Shown: positions 17,115 to 25,133 of the stretch, piece after piece
Layout: the number at the start of each line of letters is the position of its first letter
Position numbering within the stretch: position 1 is the first letter of the stretch
Origin: Terriglobales bacterium
GTDB lineage: Bacteria > Acidobacteriota > Terriglobia > Terriglobales > Acidobacteriaceae
Reading direction: 5' to 3'
DNA: 36,468 nt
Assembly (NCBI GenBank): GCA_030038475.1
Contig: JASHOU010000103.1
Span: 1 to 36,468 of the forward strand
Made by a program: the position numbers and the translations under genes
The notes under the pieces: generated by a model
What the model saw: only the letters and a program-made list of their open reading frames with translations
Told to the model about the DNA's origin: nothing
The model's database searches: none

Positions 17115-18741
17115 ACATGTGCTCGCGCGGCTGAATGATATCGGAGTAACCGACGTCTTCGGCGTGCCCGGCGACTTTGCCTTTCCCGTGAATGATGCCA
17201 TTTGCGGCAACTCTAAGATGCAGTGGATTGGATGCTGCAACGAACTCAACGCGGCTTATGCTGCAGACGGATACGCGAGGATCAAAGGCCTCGGTGCAGT
17301 CTGTACGACCTATGGAGTCGGGGAACTGAGTGCGCTTGCGGGAATCGCCGGCTCTTACGCAGAGCATCTGCCCATCTTCCACCTCGTCGGCGCGCCAAAC
17401 ATGGCGGTGCAGTCAGCGCGCGCCTTGATGCATCACACGCTTGGGAATGGGGAATATGACCTGTTTCATCGCATGGCGCAGCCAGTCGTTTGCGCCAGCG
17501 CCATCCTTACCCCACAGAATGTCGCTTACGAGACAGAACGGCTGATCGCGGAAGCGCTCTATCATCGACGCCCGGTGTACATGGCGTTCCCGGCCGATCT
17601 TGCCAATCAGCCCGTTCTGGGCTGTGCCCGGCCCGTTTGCGCGCCACGCAGCGACCCAAACTCGCTCGCAGCTGCGGCCGATGCGATCATTGCAGTGCTC
17701 GCCAAAGCCTCCACCGCGTGCATGCTGCCTGGAATCCTTGTTGCCCGTGCTGGACTGCAGTCGAAGCTACTTAGTCTCGTGAATGTGTCCGGACTGCCTT
17801 TTGCCACAATGTTCATGGCGAAATCTGTGCTGGATGAGCAGCATCCTTCTTATATCGGAATGTATGACGGCAAGCTGATGAATCATGGCGTGGGCACATT
17901 CGTTGAAGGATGCGATTGCGTGCTCGCCATCGGCACACTGTTTACCGATTTCAATACTGGAGCCTTCACGTCCAACATCGACCCGAAGCGGCTGATCAGC
18001 ATCGTACATCACCGGGTGCGCATCGGATCGAAGGTTTATCCGAACGTTGAGATGGAAGATATCCTCAGGGTGCTCGCCGAGCGAATGCCAAAGCGCAGCT
18101 GGGGAGCGAATGTCGTTCCACCTTCTTCGTCGTCACCGGCTGGCTCGGGCACGGACCCGATCACAGCCGATGCGCTTTATCCGCGCTGGGCGAACTTTCT
18201 TGCGCCAGATGACATCCTAATCGCTGAGACTGGCACTGCCTCAATGGGACTCGGATTCGCACGCATGCCATCGGGATCCTCTTTTCACAATCAGACGCTA
18301 TGGGGATCGATCGGTTGGGCTACACCCGCTGCCTTCGGAGCCGCTGTGGCCGCTCCCGACCGGCGCGTGGTGTTGATTACGGGCGAAGGAGCGCATCAAT
18401 TCACCGTGCAGGAGATTTCACAGTTTGCGCGAAGAGGACTTCGCCCCATCATTTTCGTTCTCAACAACTCGGGGTATCTCATCGAAAGACTTCTGTGCAA
18501 AGATCCCGCGATCGCCTACAACGATATCGCTTCCTGGCGATACGCTGAACTGCCGAAAGCCCTGGGATGCGGCGACTGGTTCACCGCTCGCGTCGACACA
18601 TGCGGAAAACTGGATGAGGCTCTGGACGCGGCGGCTTGCGCGAAAAGCGGCGCTTACGTCGAGGCCATCACCGATCCCTACGCTGCCTCGCCGCTCGCCC
18701 TCAAACTGCGTGAGAGTTTGCAGGCGCTTTATAAGTCGTGA
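17101..18741 (+). CDS. ThDP-dependent 2-keto-acid decarboxylase (pyruvate/indolepyruvate decarboxylase type)
   Basis: This 546-residue enzyme is full length for the PDC/IPDC family. Visible features are the N-terminal pyrimidine-binding domain with Asp25 (GVPGD) and Glu48 (CCNELNAAYAADGYAR), and the HH pair at 111-112 diagnostic of PDC-type decarboxylases. The C-terminal ThDP/Mg motif is GEGAHQFTVQEIS...VLNN at about 428-453, with GEG in place of the more usual GDG. The reaction is non-oxidative decarboxylation of a 2-oxo acid to an aldehyde and CO2. The substrate (pyruvate, phenylpyruvate, indolepyruvate or branched-chain) cannot be decided here. AGGAG at 17090-17094 is 6 nt from the ATG. 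It lies in a sigma-54 operon behind the small exported protein. No alcohol or aldehyde dehydrogenase is adjacent. Confidence 0.88.
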   Translation: MTVIEHVLARLNDIGVTDVFGVPGDFAFPVNDAICGNSKMQWIGCCNELNAAYAADGYARIKGLGAVCTTYGVGELSALAGIAGSYAEHLPIFHLVGAPNMAVQSARALMHHTLGNGEYDLFHRMAQPVVCASAILTPQNVAYETERLIAEALYHRRPVYMAFPADLANQPVLGCARPVCAPRSDPNSLAAAADAIIAVLAKASTACMLPGILVARAGLQSKLLSLVNVSGLPFATMFMAKSVLDEQHPSYIGMYDGKLMNHGVGTFVEGCDCVLAIGTLFTDFNTGAFTSNIDPKRLISIVHHRVRIGSKVYPNVEMEDILRVLAERMPKRSWGANVVPPSSSSPAGSGTDPITADALYPRWANFLAPDDILIAETGTASMGLGFARMPSGSSFHNQTLWGSIGWATPAAFGAAVAAPDRRVVLITGEGAHQFTVQEISQFARRGLRPIIFVLNNSGYLIERLLCKDPAIAYNDIASWRYAELPKALGCGDWFTARVDTCGKLDEALDAAACAKSGAYVEAITDPYAASPLALKLRESLQALYKS

Positions 18742-18862
18742 TGCATATGACAGAAATTATCTCCAACGCCCGGTGCAAAGTTGATCGCCTTTAGCAGCGT
18801 ATCTGTCAATAGACATCGTGTGCTTCCCTGAAATCCGATCTGTTCCATTCAGAACGAATCGG

Positions 18863-18878
18863 TCCCGAAATCCCGTTA
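18863..18878 (+). promoter_or_regulatory. Candidate activator (UAS) site for sigma-54 promoter 3
   Basis: TCCCGAAATCCCGTTA aligns with the palindrome at 16438. Its centre is 70.5 bp upstream of the -24 GG. It overlaps an inverted repeat CCGAAAT-N7-ATTTCGG (18865-18885), which could alternatively act as a terminator for the decarboxylase gene. A second GAAATC core lies at 18826-18841. Confidence 0.5.
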
Positions 18879-18938
18879 ATTTCGGAGCATTTCACAAGAT
18901 CCGCGCCGCATAAGCCGCTCTCTTCCAACCACTTGGTT

Positions 18939-18955
18939 TTGGCTTTCCGCGTGCA
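18939..18955 (+). promoter_or_regulatory. Sigma-54-type promoter 3
   Basis: TTGGCTTTCCGCGTGCA has GG at 18941-18942 and GC at 18953-18954, ten bases apart, with TTGGC and TGCA blocks intact. The expected start is near 18966, 28 nt before the ATG at 18994. Confidence 0.55.
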
Positions 18956-18993
18956 ATAACAGGAAGAAGTTAACGCTAACAGGAGTTCGAAAA

Positions 18994-19341
18994 ATGATTC
19001 GCAATCTTGTAAGGAAGAAGCTGAGTAGGCGAGCGCTGCGACGCTCCGCACTTATCGTCGTTATTAAAGTCCTAATCAGTGCCTTTACCGTCCAAGCATG
19101 TGCGCAGGCGGGACCGGCTGCGCGCTTTGCTCTTGGGCGTGAAAATCCAGAGCGCTGCGTCAGTGCACTCCAGTGTATCGGCATTCTCAATCGTAAAGCG
19201 CGTGATGTTGTGGAGGATCAAGTTCATGATGCAGATGGACCAGACCATGCCATTGGAGTCCTGACCATAAAGGGCAAGGTTGTTTGGGTCCTGCCCTGCT
19301 CTTCCACATACCATTCTTTCAACCGGCAGCATCTTGAATGA
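18994..19341 (+). CDS. Small exported or membrane-anchored protein, unknown
   Basis: This 115-residue protein has an Arg/Lys-rich start and a hydrophobic segment (ALIVVIKVLISAFTVQACAQA), giving a signal peptide or anchor ending near residue 38. The mature part has three cysteines (ERCVSALQCIG and VLPCSS) and no family I recognise. An AGGAG at about 18981 gives good spacing, and a sigma-54-type promoter with an activator-like site lies just upstream, which argues that the frame is real. The opposite-strand frame of similar length (19072-19332) lacks such signals. Confidence 0.5.
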   Translation: MIRNLVRKKLSRRALRRSALIVVIKVLISAFTVQACAQAGPAARFALGRENPERCVSALQCIGILNRKARDVVEDQVHDADGPDHAIGVLTIKGKVVWVLPCSSTYHSFNRQHLE

Positions 19342-19413
19342 CGATCACACCTTTTCCTTTCGATGACCGCGAATTCCTGTAAACTCACAATAAAAAACCC
19401 AGGAGTGGATCCG

Positions 19414-20088
19414 ATGCGAAAGAAACGATTGACTGCAGGATTGATCCTGATAGGACTGTTGGCTGCTCCGGGACTGGTTGAGTCGCAGAGCGCAAAAGAA
19501 GATCAGACACTCATTGTAAGCGGCCAACCGGGACAAGCGCAGGTTATCCAGAAAAATGGCAAATCCTACGTGGACGTCGAAGCGCTGGCACGACTTACAA
19601 ATGGTTCGCTCAGCTTTAAGGGGAATCAAATTACGCTGACCCTGCCTGCGTCGGCGGCAGCGTCCGCTCCTGCCCCAGGCCCGGAAGAAAACTCGGCATT
19701 CTCGCCGGATTTCCTGAAGGCGGGCATCGAAACCATGGCTGTGATCCGGGAATGGCAGAGCGCTCTGATGGACGCGATCAAGAACGGATACCCGGTCAGC
19801 GATAGCTCACTGGCTGCCTATCAGGCGCAAGCCGTCAAGAACCTGAAATTGACATACGTTTCGCGGTCAACCGATGGCGATCGAAGCGGTTATCGGTTGC
19901 TCAGCAACGAACTCGCTAACATGCAAAAACTCAGCAACAGAATACTGGCGGCGCACCGCGACATGCAAAATATCACTCCTGACGCGCTCGAAAACGATCC
20001 TTTAAACCAGCAGATCTTGAGCTGCGCCCGTTCTATTGTTTCCATCGCCGCCAGTGGGCAGTTTCAGGATGAGGCGTCTTGTCATTGA
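19414..20088 (+). CDS. Secreted protein with copper-amine-oxidase-N-like (stalk) domain
   Basis: This 224-residue protein has a signal peptide (KRLTAGLILIGLLAAPGLVES). Residues about 35-75 read QVIQKNGKSYVDVEALARLTNGSLSFKGNQITLTLP, resembling the small beta-rich domain seen at the N-terminus of copper amine oxidases and in many secreted proteins, used for surface or peptidoglycan attachment. An Ala/Pro linker and a helical C-terminal domain (MAVIREWQSALMDAIKNGYPVSDSSLAAYQAQA...) follow, with a Cys near the end. The function is unknown. The ATG at 19414 is chosen because AGGAG at 19401-19405 lies 8 nt upstream; an in-frame ATG at 19363 would put residues ahead of the signal peptide. It lies 72 bp after the previous gene with no sigma-54 motif of its own. 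Confidence 0.7.
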   Translation: MRKKRLTAGLILIGLLAAPGLVESQSAKEDQTLIVSGQPGQAQVIQKNGKSYVDVEALARLTNGSLSFKGNQITLTLPASAAASAPAPGPEENSAFSPDFLKAGIETMAVIREWQSALMDAIKNGYPVSDSSLAAYQAQAVKNLKLTYVSRSTDGDRSGYRLLSNELANMQKLSNRILAAHRDMQNITPDALENDPLNQQILSCARSIVSIAASGQFQDEASCH

Positions 20089-20132
20089 ATTTACCGGCGG
20101 CTGCCCGCTTGCACGAGATTTCAGATGCTCAC

Positions 20133-20152
20133 ATTCAGCTTCTAAGCTGAAT
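20133..20152. terminator. Hairpin between convergent genes
   Basis: ATTCAGCTT and AAGCTGAAT are perfect 9-bp arms around a 2-nt centre, located between the converging stops at 20088 and 20172. It could serve both strands, although no T-run is present. Confidence 0.45.
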
Positions 20153-20171
20153 AGCATTGATTCACCGCGCT

Positions 20172-21575
20172 CTATTCTCCGTACTTCTCCTTAAGCGCCC
20201 GCGTCATCTCATCCCGCAGTTGCCGGTAATCGGAGTGTACGGTCGCGCGGAGCGCCGCTTCGGTCGAGCTGCCCTGCGACAGCATCTCCAGAATGCGGGT
20301 AATCTCGCTCATGCCGTAAGCGTCGCGGATGTATTCGGTGGCAGCGAGCGATTCCGCGTAAGCTAACCCCGCCTGAGGCGTAGAAAAGTTCATGAAGCTG
20401 CCTTCAAGCAGATTGAGCGGAATTTCATTTCCTGTCGCGAAGAGCTGCGCCAGTTGACGCCCGTAGCTCGACGACGACTTCCCTTCCTCGATCTGCGCAA
20501 TGCCTTCGTTCAGCCATGTGGGACAGCGATTGCTCGACATCTGCGCCACAAACGAGTGCGTCAGTTCATGCTCGAGCACGCGACCGAGTTCAGGCGTGAC
20601 GCTCTCAATCCCGCTGACCGGAATGCGCAGCTTGCCGTCATTGATCGCGCCGCTCCACGAGGGCGCGCGCGTTACGTCGAAGAACGCCTGCTGCGTGTAG
20701 AGCGTGACTGCGATGTTGTTGTGTGGCGAAAAGCCCAGATCGCGCGCCAAATCGTCATAGTCGGAATCGAGCGCGGCCAGCAAATCACGGCGGAAAGTTT
20801 CCGAAGTGTCTTTGCCTTCGAAGTGCAGATTAAAGTGGCTGCTCTCGCGTTCGGAAAAATCGGATTCGGCGTTCGACTCGCGTTCGGCGCGCGCCAGATA
20901 TTGGCTGACGGTCGCATCCGGACGCAACGCCAGCGACTTCTTCCAGTAGAGAATGGCTTCCGGCGTGTGATCGCTCGCATATTCAACAAATCCCAGCATG
21001 GCGATAGCATCGGGTGAGTCGGGAGCGACGCTCGCCGCGCGTTGCGCGTATGACAGAGCCTCGGACGTAGCACCGATCCGCATCAGCGCCGCCGCATAGT
21101 AGACAAGCAACGTCGAGTTGTCCGGCTGGTAACGCAATGCCTCTTCGTAGTAGCGCTTGGCCTGCGGGAAATTACCATGATCGGATTCGTGTTTGCCGGC
21201 AAGAAAGTACGCAGTGGTGGCAAGTTCCGGTTTGCCGGTTTGTGCGATTTCCGACAGTGCATCGACATCGACTTTACCCTCGCGAATGATTTTCGCGCCG
21301 ATGTCGCCTTCGTGGTCGAAAGTAGGCGCGGCGGGAGTTATGTCGGGCACGTTGCCGGAATTCCTGCCCGAAACTGCCGGCGCGTCGTCCGCTTCGATGC
21401 GCTCGACCGAGGATTTTGGAATCGCATAGGTGTCTTCGCCGAGATCGTACTCGACCCGGTCTTTAGTCTCGCGCACCTGATCGGCCACGATGATGCGTCC
21501 ATTCTTGAGATGAATGGTGTCGGCGGGCGCAGCCAGCGCCGCGAGAAGCACTAGAATGAGGACGGGGATTCGCAC
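20172..21575 (-). CDS. TPR-containing gluzincin-type metallopeptidase (peptidase MA-like), exported
   Basis: This protein of about 467 residues has a signal peptide (RIPVLILVLLAALAAPA) and a short beta domain (DTIHLKNGRIIVADQVRETKDRVEYDLGEDTYAIPKSSVERIE). TPR repeats occupy about 115-235 (RYYEEALRYQPDNSTLLVYYAAALMRIG and following). The peptidase domain contains HELTHSFV (336-343) and the downstream WLNEGIA (354-360), the HExxH...E arrangement of MA-clan gluzincins. The substrate is unknown. The start is uncertain: I use the GTG at 21575 because it leaves a compact signal peptide; a TTG at 21620 opens the longest frame. Neither has a clear ribosome site. It is transcribed away from the M1-like peptidase gene. 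Confidence 0.75.
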   Translation of the reverse strand: MRIPVLILVLLAALAAPADTIHLKNGRIIVADQVRETKDRVEYDLGEDTYAIPKSSVERIEADDAPAVSGRNSGNVPDITPAAPTFDHEGDIGAKIIREGKVDVDALSEIAQTGKPELATTAYFLAGKHESDHGNFPQAKRYYEEALRYQPDNSTLLVYYAAALMRIGATSEALSYAQRAASVAPDSPDAIAMLGFVEYASDHTPEAILYWKKSLALRPDATVSQYLARAERESNAESDFSERESSHFNLHFEGKDTSETFRRDLLAALDSDYDDLARDLGFSPHNNIAVTLYTQQAFFDVTRAPSWSGAINDGKLRIPVSGIESVTPELGRVLEHELTHSFVAQMSSNRCPTWLNEGIAQIEEGKSSSSYGRQLAQLFATGNEIPLNLLEGSFMNFSTPQAGLAYAESLAATEYIRDAYGMSEITRILEMLSQGSSTEAALRATVHSDYRQLRDEMTRALKEKYGE

Positions 21576-21739
21576 TCGGCTGATTCTAGCAACGGCGCAA
21601 ACAGCCGGTAAGGTGACCAAGGTGCTGCAACCGGAGCGGCGCGAAGAGCAATTCCTGGTTCTCAGCGAGAATAAGTTCTCACCGGGAATCGATCGGTTTT
21701 GGTTTTTCTGAGAACTGGGAACGGAACCGAGAACTGCAT

Positions 21740-24358
21740 ATGAAGCCGCGGCGGATCATCGCGTTGGCGTGGTGCCTTTCGGCGGCGACGGCTTGCGCCC
21801 AACCCGCGCAGAGCCCCGATTGTCCCCTAACCACCGGCGCCCTCTACGACCGCATTCGTTCCGTCGGACTCGACTCGCAACGCGTCTACCACATTCGCGG
21901 CGCTTCGATCGATCACTCCAATCTCCATCTCGATTTCGAAGACGGCACGCTCGCGTTTACCGAAGACATCTGCGGACGAATCACGGGCGCATTCTTCGAC
22001 GGTGACGGCGAGATTCTGCTGCGCCCGCCGAATCAAGTGGAACGCGGCTCGTTGGCCCTCTTCACCGGAATGGCCATTCTGGAAGAGCAGTTCAGCTCCG
22101 CATATCTGCGCTTCAATGACGACACGGCTAAAGTCTTGCAGCCTTTTCTCTCTCCCGCGCAGGCTCCGGCCGACTTCCTGAGCGAATGGGGAGATTCCAG
22201 CCGCACCTTTGCGGAATTTGACGCCTTGCGGCTGCTCGTCGACTTCAGTCATTTTCTTCCCACACCGCATGGGAACCAGCCGCCAGCGGAGTTCCCAGCT
22301 CTGCTGCACGCTCACCTGGCGGGCAAACGGCTGGGAAGCTTTGAAGTCTTCTACGACGCAGCTTCCGTCGAATCGTTGTGGGTCGGCCAGCCGCAACTCA
22401 AAGATGGCGTCCAGTTCCTTGACGTCTGGACTTCCTTTACTCCCACCACGCACGCCAGCGTGGCCCCGGCTCCGGCCGCTGACGTCTCGATAACCGGCTT
22501 CCGCATTCAAGCTACGGTCCAGCCTCCGACCCGATTGAGCGCCGTTACCGATGTAAAACTTCGCGGCCGCACTGGAGGCCTGGGTGGAGGACAAGGTGAA
22601 GGGCAAAGAACGCTGCTGTTCGAGCTGTCGCGCTATCTGAAGGTCGACTCTGTGGAAGCTGACGGTCGCGAGATTGATTTCATCCAAAACCCGGCCATCG
22701 AAGGCAGCCAGTTGCGTCGCAAAGGTAACGATCTGGTCGCCGTGGTCCTTCCCGCTCCGCTTTCGCCGGGGCGGGAACTGACGCTGCGCTTCACTTACGC
22801 GGGCGACGTTTTGTCAGAAGCGGGAAACGGACTGCTCTATGTCGGTGAGCGCGGCACCTGGTATCCGAACTTCGGCTTGAGTCCCGCGCACTTCGAAATG
22901 GAATTTCACTATCCGCCGAATTGGGTTCTCGTAGCCACGGGAAAACCGGTTTCGCATCTCGCGAGCGATGGCGAAACGAAACCAGTATCGAGCGACGAAA
23001 AAGTCGCTGGCGACAAAGTTTCGCGCTGGATCACCGAGCGCCCCATTCCCGTGGCTGGATTCAACCTCGGCAAATATGTTCGCGCCGAGGCCAAAGCAGG
23101 CAGAATTCTGGTCGAAGCATACGGCGCCAAGGGAGTGGAAACTTCTTTCCCGAAGCCGCAATCGGAGGTGATCTTGCAGCCGCCCGTTCCTGGTCCCCCC
23201 AGGTCACGGCCAGCACCGGTGCCGCCCATCATCCTGACTCCACCGCCTCTCTCGCCCGCCAACGATCTCCAAGCAGTAGCCAACGCGGCAGCCAGGGCGA
23301 TCACCAGCTTCTCACAGTGGTTTGGGCCTTATCCTTACGCTTCACTCGCACTAACGCAAATGCCAGGCGACCTGAGCCAGGGATGGCCAAGCCTTATCTT
23401 CCTTTCGAGCTTCGCCTTTCTCAGCCCCAAGGAGCAAACCGACCTCCGTCTTGATCCCGTGACGCAAGCGATTGACAGCCACGTTCTCGTCCATGAAACG
23501 GCGCATCAGTGGTGGGGCGATCTGGTGCTGTGGCAGAGTTATCGCGACGAGTGGATTGCCGAAGGTCTGGCAAATTACGCTTCCCTGCTGACGCTCCAGA
23601 AGGAGAATCCGGAGGCATTCGAGCAAATCCTAGATAAGTATCGGCATGACCTTCTCAGTCAAAACAAAGACGACGAGTGGCTGCGCGATGCCGGGCCGGT
23701 GACGCTCGGAGCGCGCCTCGATTCGTCGCACTTTCCCAATGGCTATGAGGAAATCAGCTACGAGCGCGGAACCTGGCTGTTTCACATGCTGCGATCCATG
23801 TTCAACGATGCGACGTTGAACGACGCAGCGCTGAACGATTCGAAGTTGAGTGCCTCTACGTCGCGCGATTCCGAAGTGGGATTCCATTCCCGGAAAGGAC
23901 GCTCAGCCGCAGAGGTTCACTCCGATGAGCCATTCTTCAAGGTTCTGCGCAAAGTCCGAGAACGTTATGCCGGAAAGGATTTGAGCACCGAAGAGCTGGT
24001 ACAAGCTTTCGAAGAGGAACTGCCGCGCCCGCTTTGGTACGAGCATCGTCGCAAACTGGACTGGTTCGTGCAAAGTTGGATCAACGGTACTGCGATTCCC
24101 ACGCTCGAGACGCGCGATATCCGCATCACGCAGAAAGCGGGCGTAACCACGGTTGCCGGCATCATCGTACAAAAGGACGCGCCCGAAGACCTGGTCACAG
24201 CCGTTCCCGTCTACGCCACGACCGCCGCGAATGCGGAAGTTTTCCTGGGCGAAGTGCTTGCTGACGGCCCGGAGACACCATTTCGCCTGACCGCTCCCAG
24301 CGGCGTGCGCAAAGTCGTGCTCGATCCGAAACAGACAATTCTTACCGCGCCGAAGTAG
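21740..24358 (+). CDS. M1-family-like zinc metallopeptidase, exported
   Basis: This 872-residue protein has a signal peptide (IIALAWCLSAATACA). The first 270 residues are a family-specific N-terminal part with no domain I can name. An M1-like beta domain follows (about 275-420, including YVGERGTWYPNFGLSPAHFEMEFHYPPNWVLVATGKPV). The catalytic domain has HETAHQWWGD at 585-594 and the third zinc ligand Glu608 in WIAEGLANY, the exact HExxH-X18-E spacing of M1 aminopeptidases. The classical GxMEN exopeptidase motif is replaced by QMPGDLSQGWPSLIFLS, so aminopeptidase activity is not certain. A 15-nt tandem repeat encodes FNDAT LNDAA LNDSK near residues 690-705. The start has only a weak ribosome site. 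Confidence 0.82.
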   Translation: MKPRRIIALAWCLSAATACAQPAQSPDCPLTTGALYDRIRSVGLDSQRVYHIRGASIDHSNLHLDFEDGTLAFTEDICGRITGAFFDGDGEILLRPPNQVERGSLALFTGMAILEEQFSSAYLRFNDDTAKVLQPFLSPAQAPADFLSEWGDSSRTFAEFDALRLLVDFSHFLPTPHGNQPPAEFPALLHAHLAGKRLGSFEVFYDAASVESLWVGQPQLKDGVQFLDVWTSFTPTTHASVAPAPAADVSITGFRIQATVQPPTRLSAVTDVKLRGRTGGLGGGQGEGQRTLLFELSRYLKVDSVEADGREIDFIQNPAIEGSQLRRKGNDLVAVVLPAPLSPGRELTLRFTYAGDVLSEAGNGLLYVGERGTWYPNFGLSPAHFEMEFHYPPNWVLVATGKPVSHLASDGETKPVSSDEKVAGDKVSRWITERPIPVAGFNLGKYVRAEAKAGRILVEAYGAKGVETSFPKPQSEVILQPPVPGPPRSRPAPVPPIILTPPPLSPANDLQAVANAAARAITSFSQWFGPYPYASLALTQMPGDLSQGWPSLIFLSSFAFLSPKEQTDLRLDPVTQAIDSHVLVHETAHQWWGDLVLWQSYRDEWIAEGLANYASLLTLQKENPEAFEQILDKYRHDLLSQNKDDEWLRDAGPVTLGARLDSSHFPNGYEEISYERGTWLFHMLRSMFNDATLNDAALNDSKLSASTSRDSEVGFHSRKGRSAAEVHSDEPFFKVLRKVRERYAGKDLSTEELVQAFEEELPRPLWYEHRRKLDWFVQSWINGTAIPTLETRDIRITQKAGVTTVAGIIVQKDAPEDLVTAVPVYATTAANAEVFLGEVLADGPETPFRLTAPSGVRKVVLDPKQTILTAPK

Positions 24359-24371
24359 TTCTTTGAAAAAT

Positions 24372-24427
24372 TGCGCGCGCGATTTCGCGCCCTATTTCGT
24401 GCTCCCTTTCGAGCCCCATTTCGCGTC
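24372..24427. repeat. Degenerate 12-nt tandem repeat
   Basis: On the minus strand four units follow one another: GCGAAATGGGGC, TCGAAAGGGAGC, ACGAAATAGGGC and GCGAAATCGCGC. It lies just after the M1-like gene in non-coding sequence. It could form secondary structure; no T-run follows. Confidence 0.6.
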
Positions 24428-24538
24428 ACAGATACCTTGGTGCAGAGTGGTCGTGTTTTCCGCCGGCGATGAGGCCATGCAGATGCTATCGCTACTATTG
24501 AGGATGACGATGGTTTAGAGCCAATTCCGGAGGATGCC

Positions 24539-25048
24539 ATGACTCTTCAGCCGCACACCACAAACGATGCCTACACGAACGATCTCGACACCAACGATGT
24601 CCGCACCAGCCATGTTTCCCAGAATGATGTCTGCGCGAATCAGCCAGCCAAACCGCCCACCATTCTCCTGGCTGAGGACGAGCCTTTTGTCCGCGAAGCA
24701 ACCTGCGGCATCCTTCATAATGCCGGCTTCGAAGTTCTGCCCGTCGCCGACGTTGCCGATGCCAAAAATATTTTCGCGGCACGCCAAGGCGCAATCGATC
24801 TGCTCATGACCGACCTGGTGCTTCCCAGCGGAAATGGTCGCGAGCTCGGCCACGATCTTCAGCAACGTTCGCCTGAGCTCGTGGTGCTGATTACATCGGG
24901 TTACGATAACCCGGAGTTCGAAACCGAATCGCCCGAATCGCGCACCTACTTTCTGGCCAAACCCTACTCGCGCCGCACGCTGCTCGATAAGATCGAGCGC
25001 ATTCTCGCCCCACCCGAGCAGGCTCGCTCCGCAACCCAAGCGGGCTAG
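24539..25048 (+). CDS. Single-domain response regulator with repetitive N-terminal tail
   Basis: This 169-residue protein has a CheY-like receiver at residues about 40-160. It shows the acidic pair in LLAEDEPFVRE, the phosphoacceptor Asp in LLMTDLVLPSGNG, Thr in LITSG and Lys in FLAKPYSRRTL. The first 38 residues form a hydrophilic tail built from a 15-nt tandem repeat encoding TNDAY TNDLD TNDVR TSHVS QNDVC, unusual for this family. There is no output domain, so it should act through protein contacts, as in phosphorelays. GGAGG lies 5 nt before the ATG. No cognate kinase is adjacent, so the partner is unknown. Confidence 0.8.
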   Translation: MTLQPHTTNDAYTNDLDTNDVRTSHVSQNDVCANQPAKPPTILLAEDEPFVREATCGILHNAGFEVLPVADVADAKNIFAARQGAIDLLMTDLVLPSGNGRELGHDLQQRSPELVVLITSGYDNPEFETESPESRTYFLAKPYSRRTLLDKIERILAPPEQARSATQAG

Positions 25049-25061
25049 CCTGTGGCCGCTC

Positions 25062-25089
25062 TTAACCTCTTTTCGCCAAACTGTATAAT
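25062..25089 (+). promoter_or_regulatory. Sigma-70-type promoter of fabG
   Basis: TTAACC (25062-25067), 16-bp spacer, perfect TATAAT (25084-25089). It lies 45 bp before the fabG ATG and after the preceding stop. Confidence 0.55.
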
Positions 25090-25133
25090 CGTGCGTTCCT
25101 GACTTTATCCTTATATTTGGACATGGGAGCGCC

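Noticed and set aside
19072-19332. 86-codon minus-strand frame opposite the small unknown gene
   Set aside because: It has no ribosome site or promoter, whereas the plus-strand frame has both.
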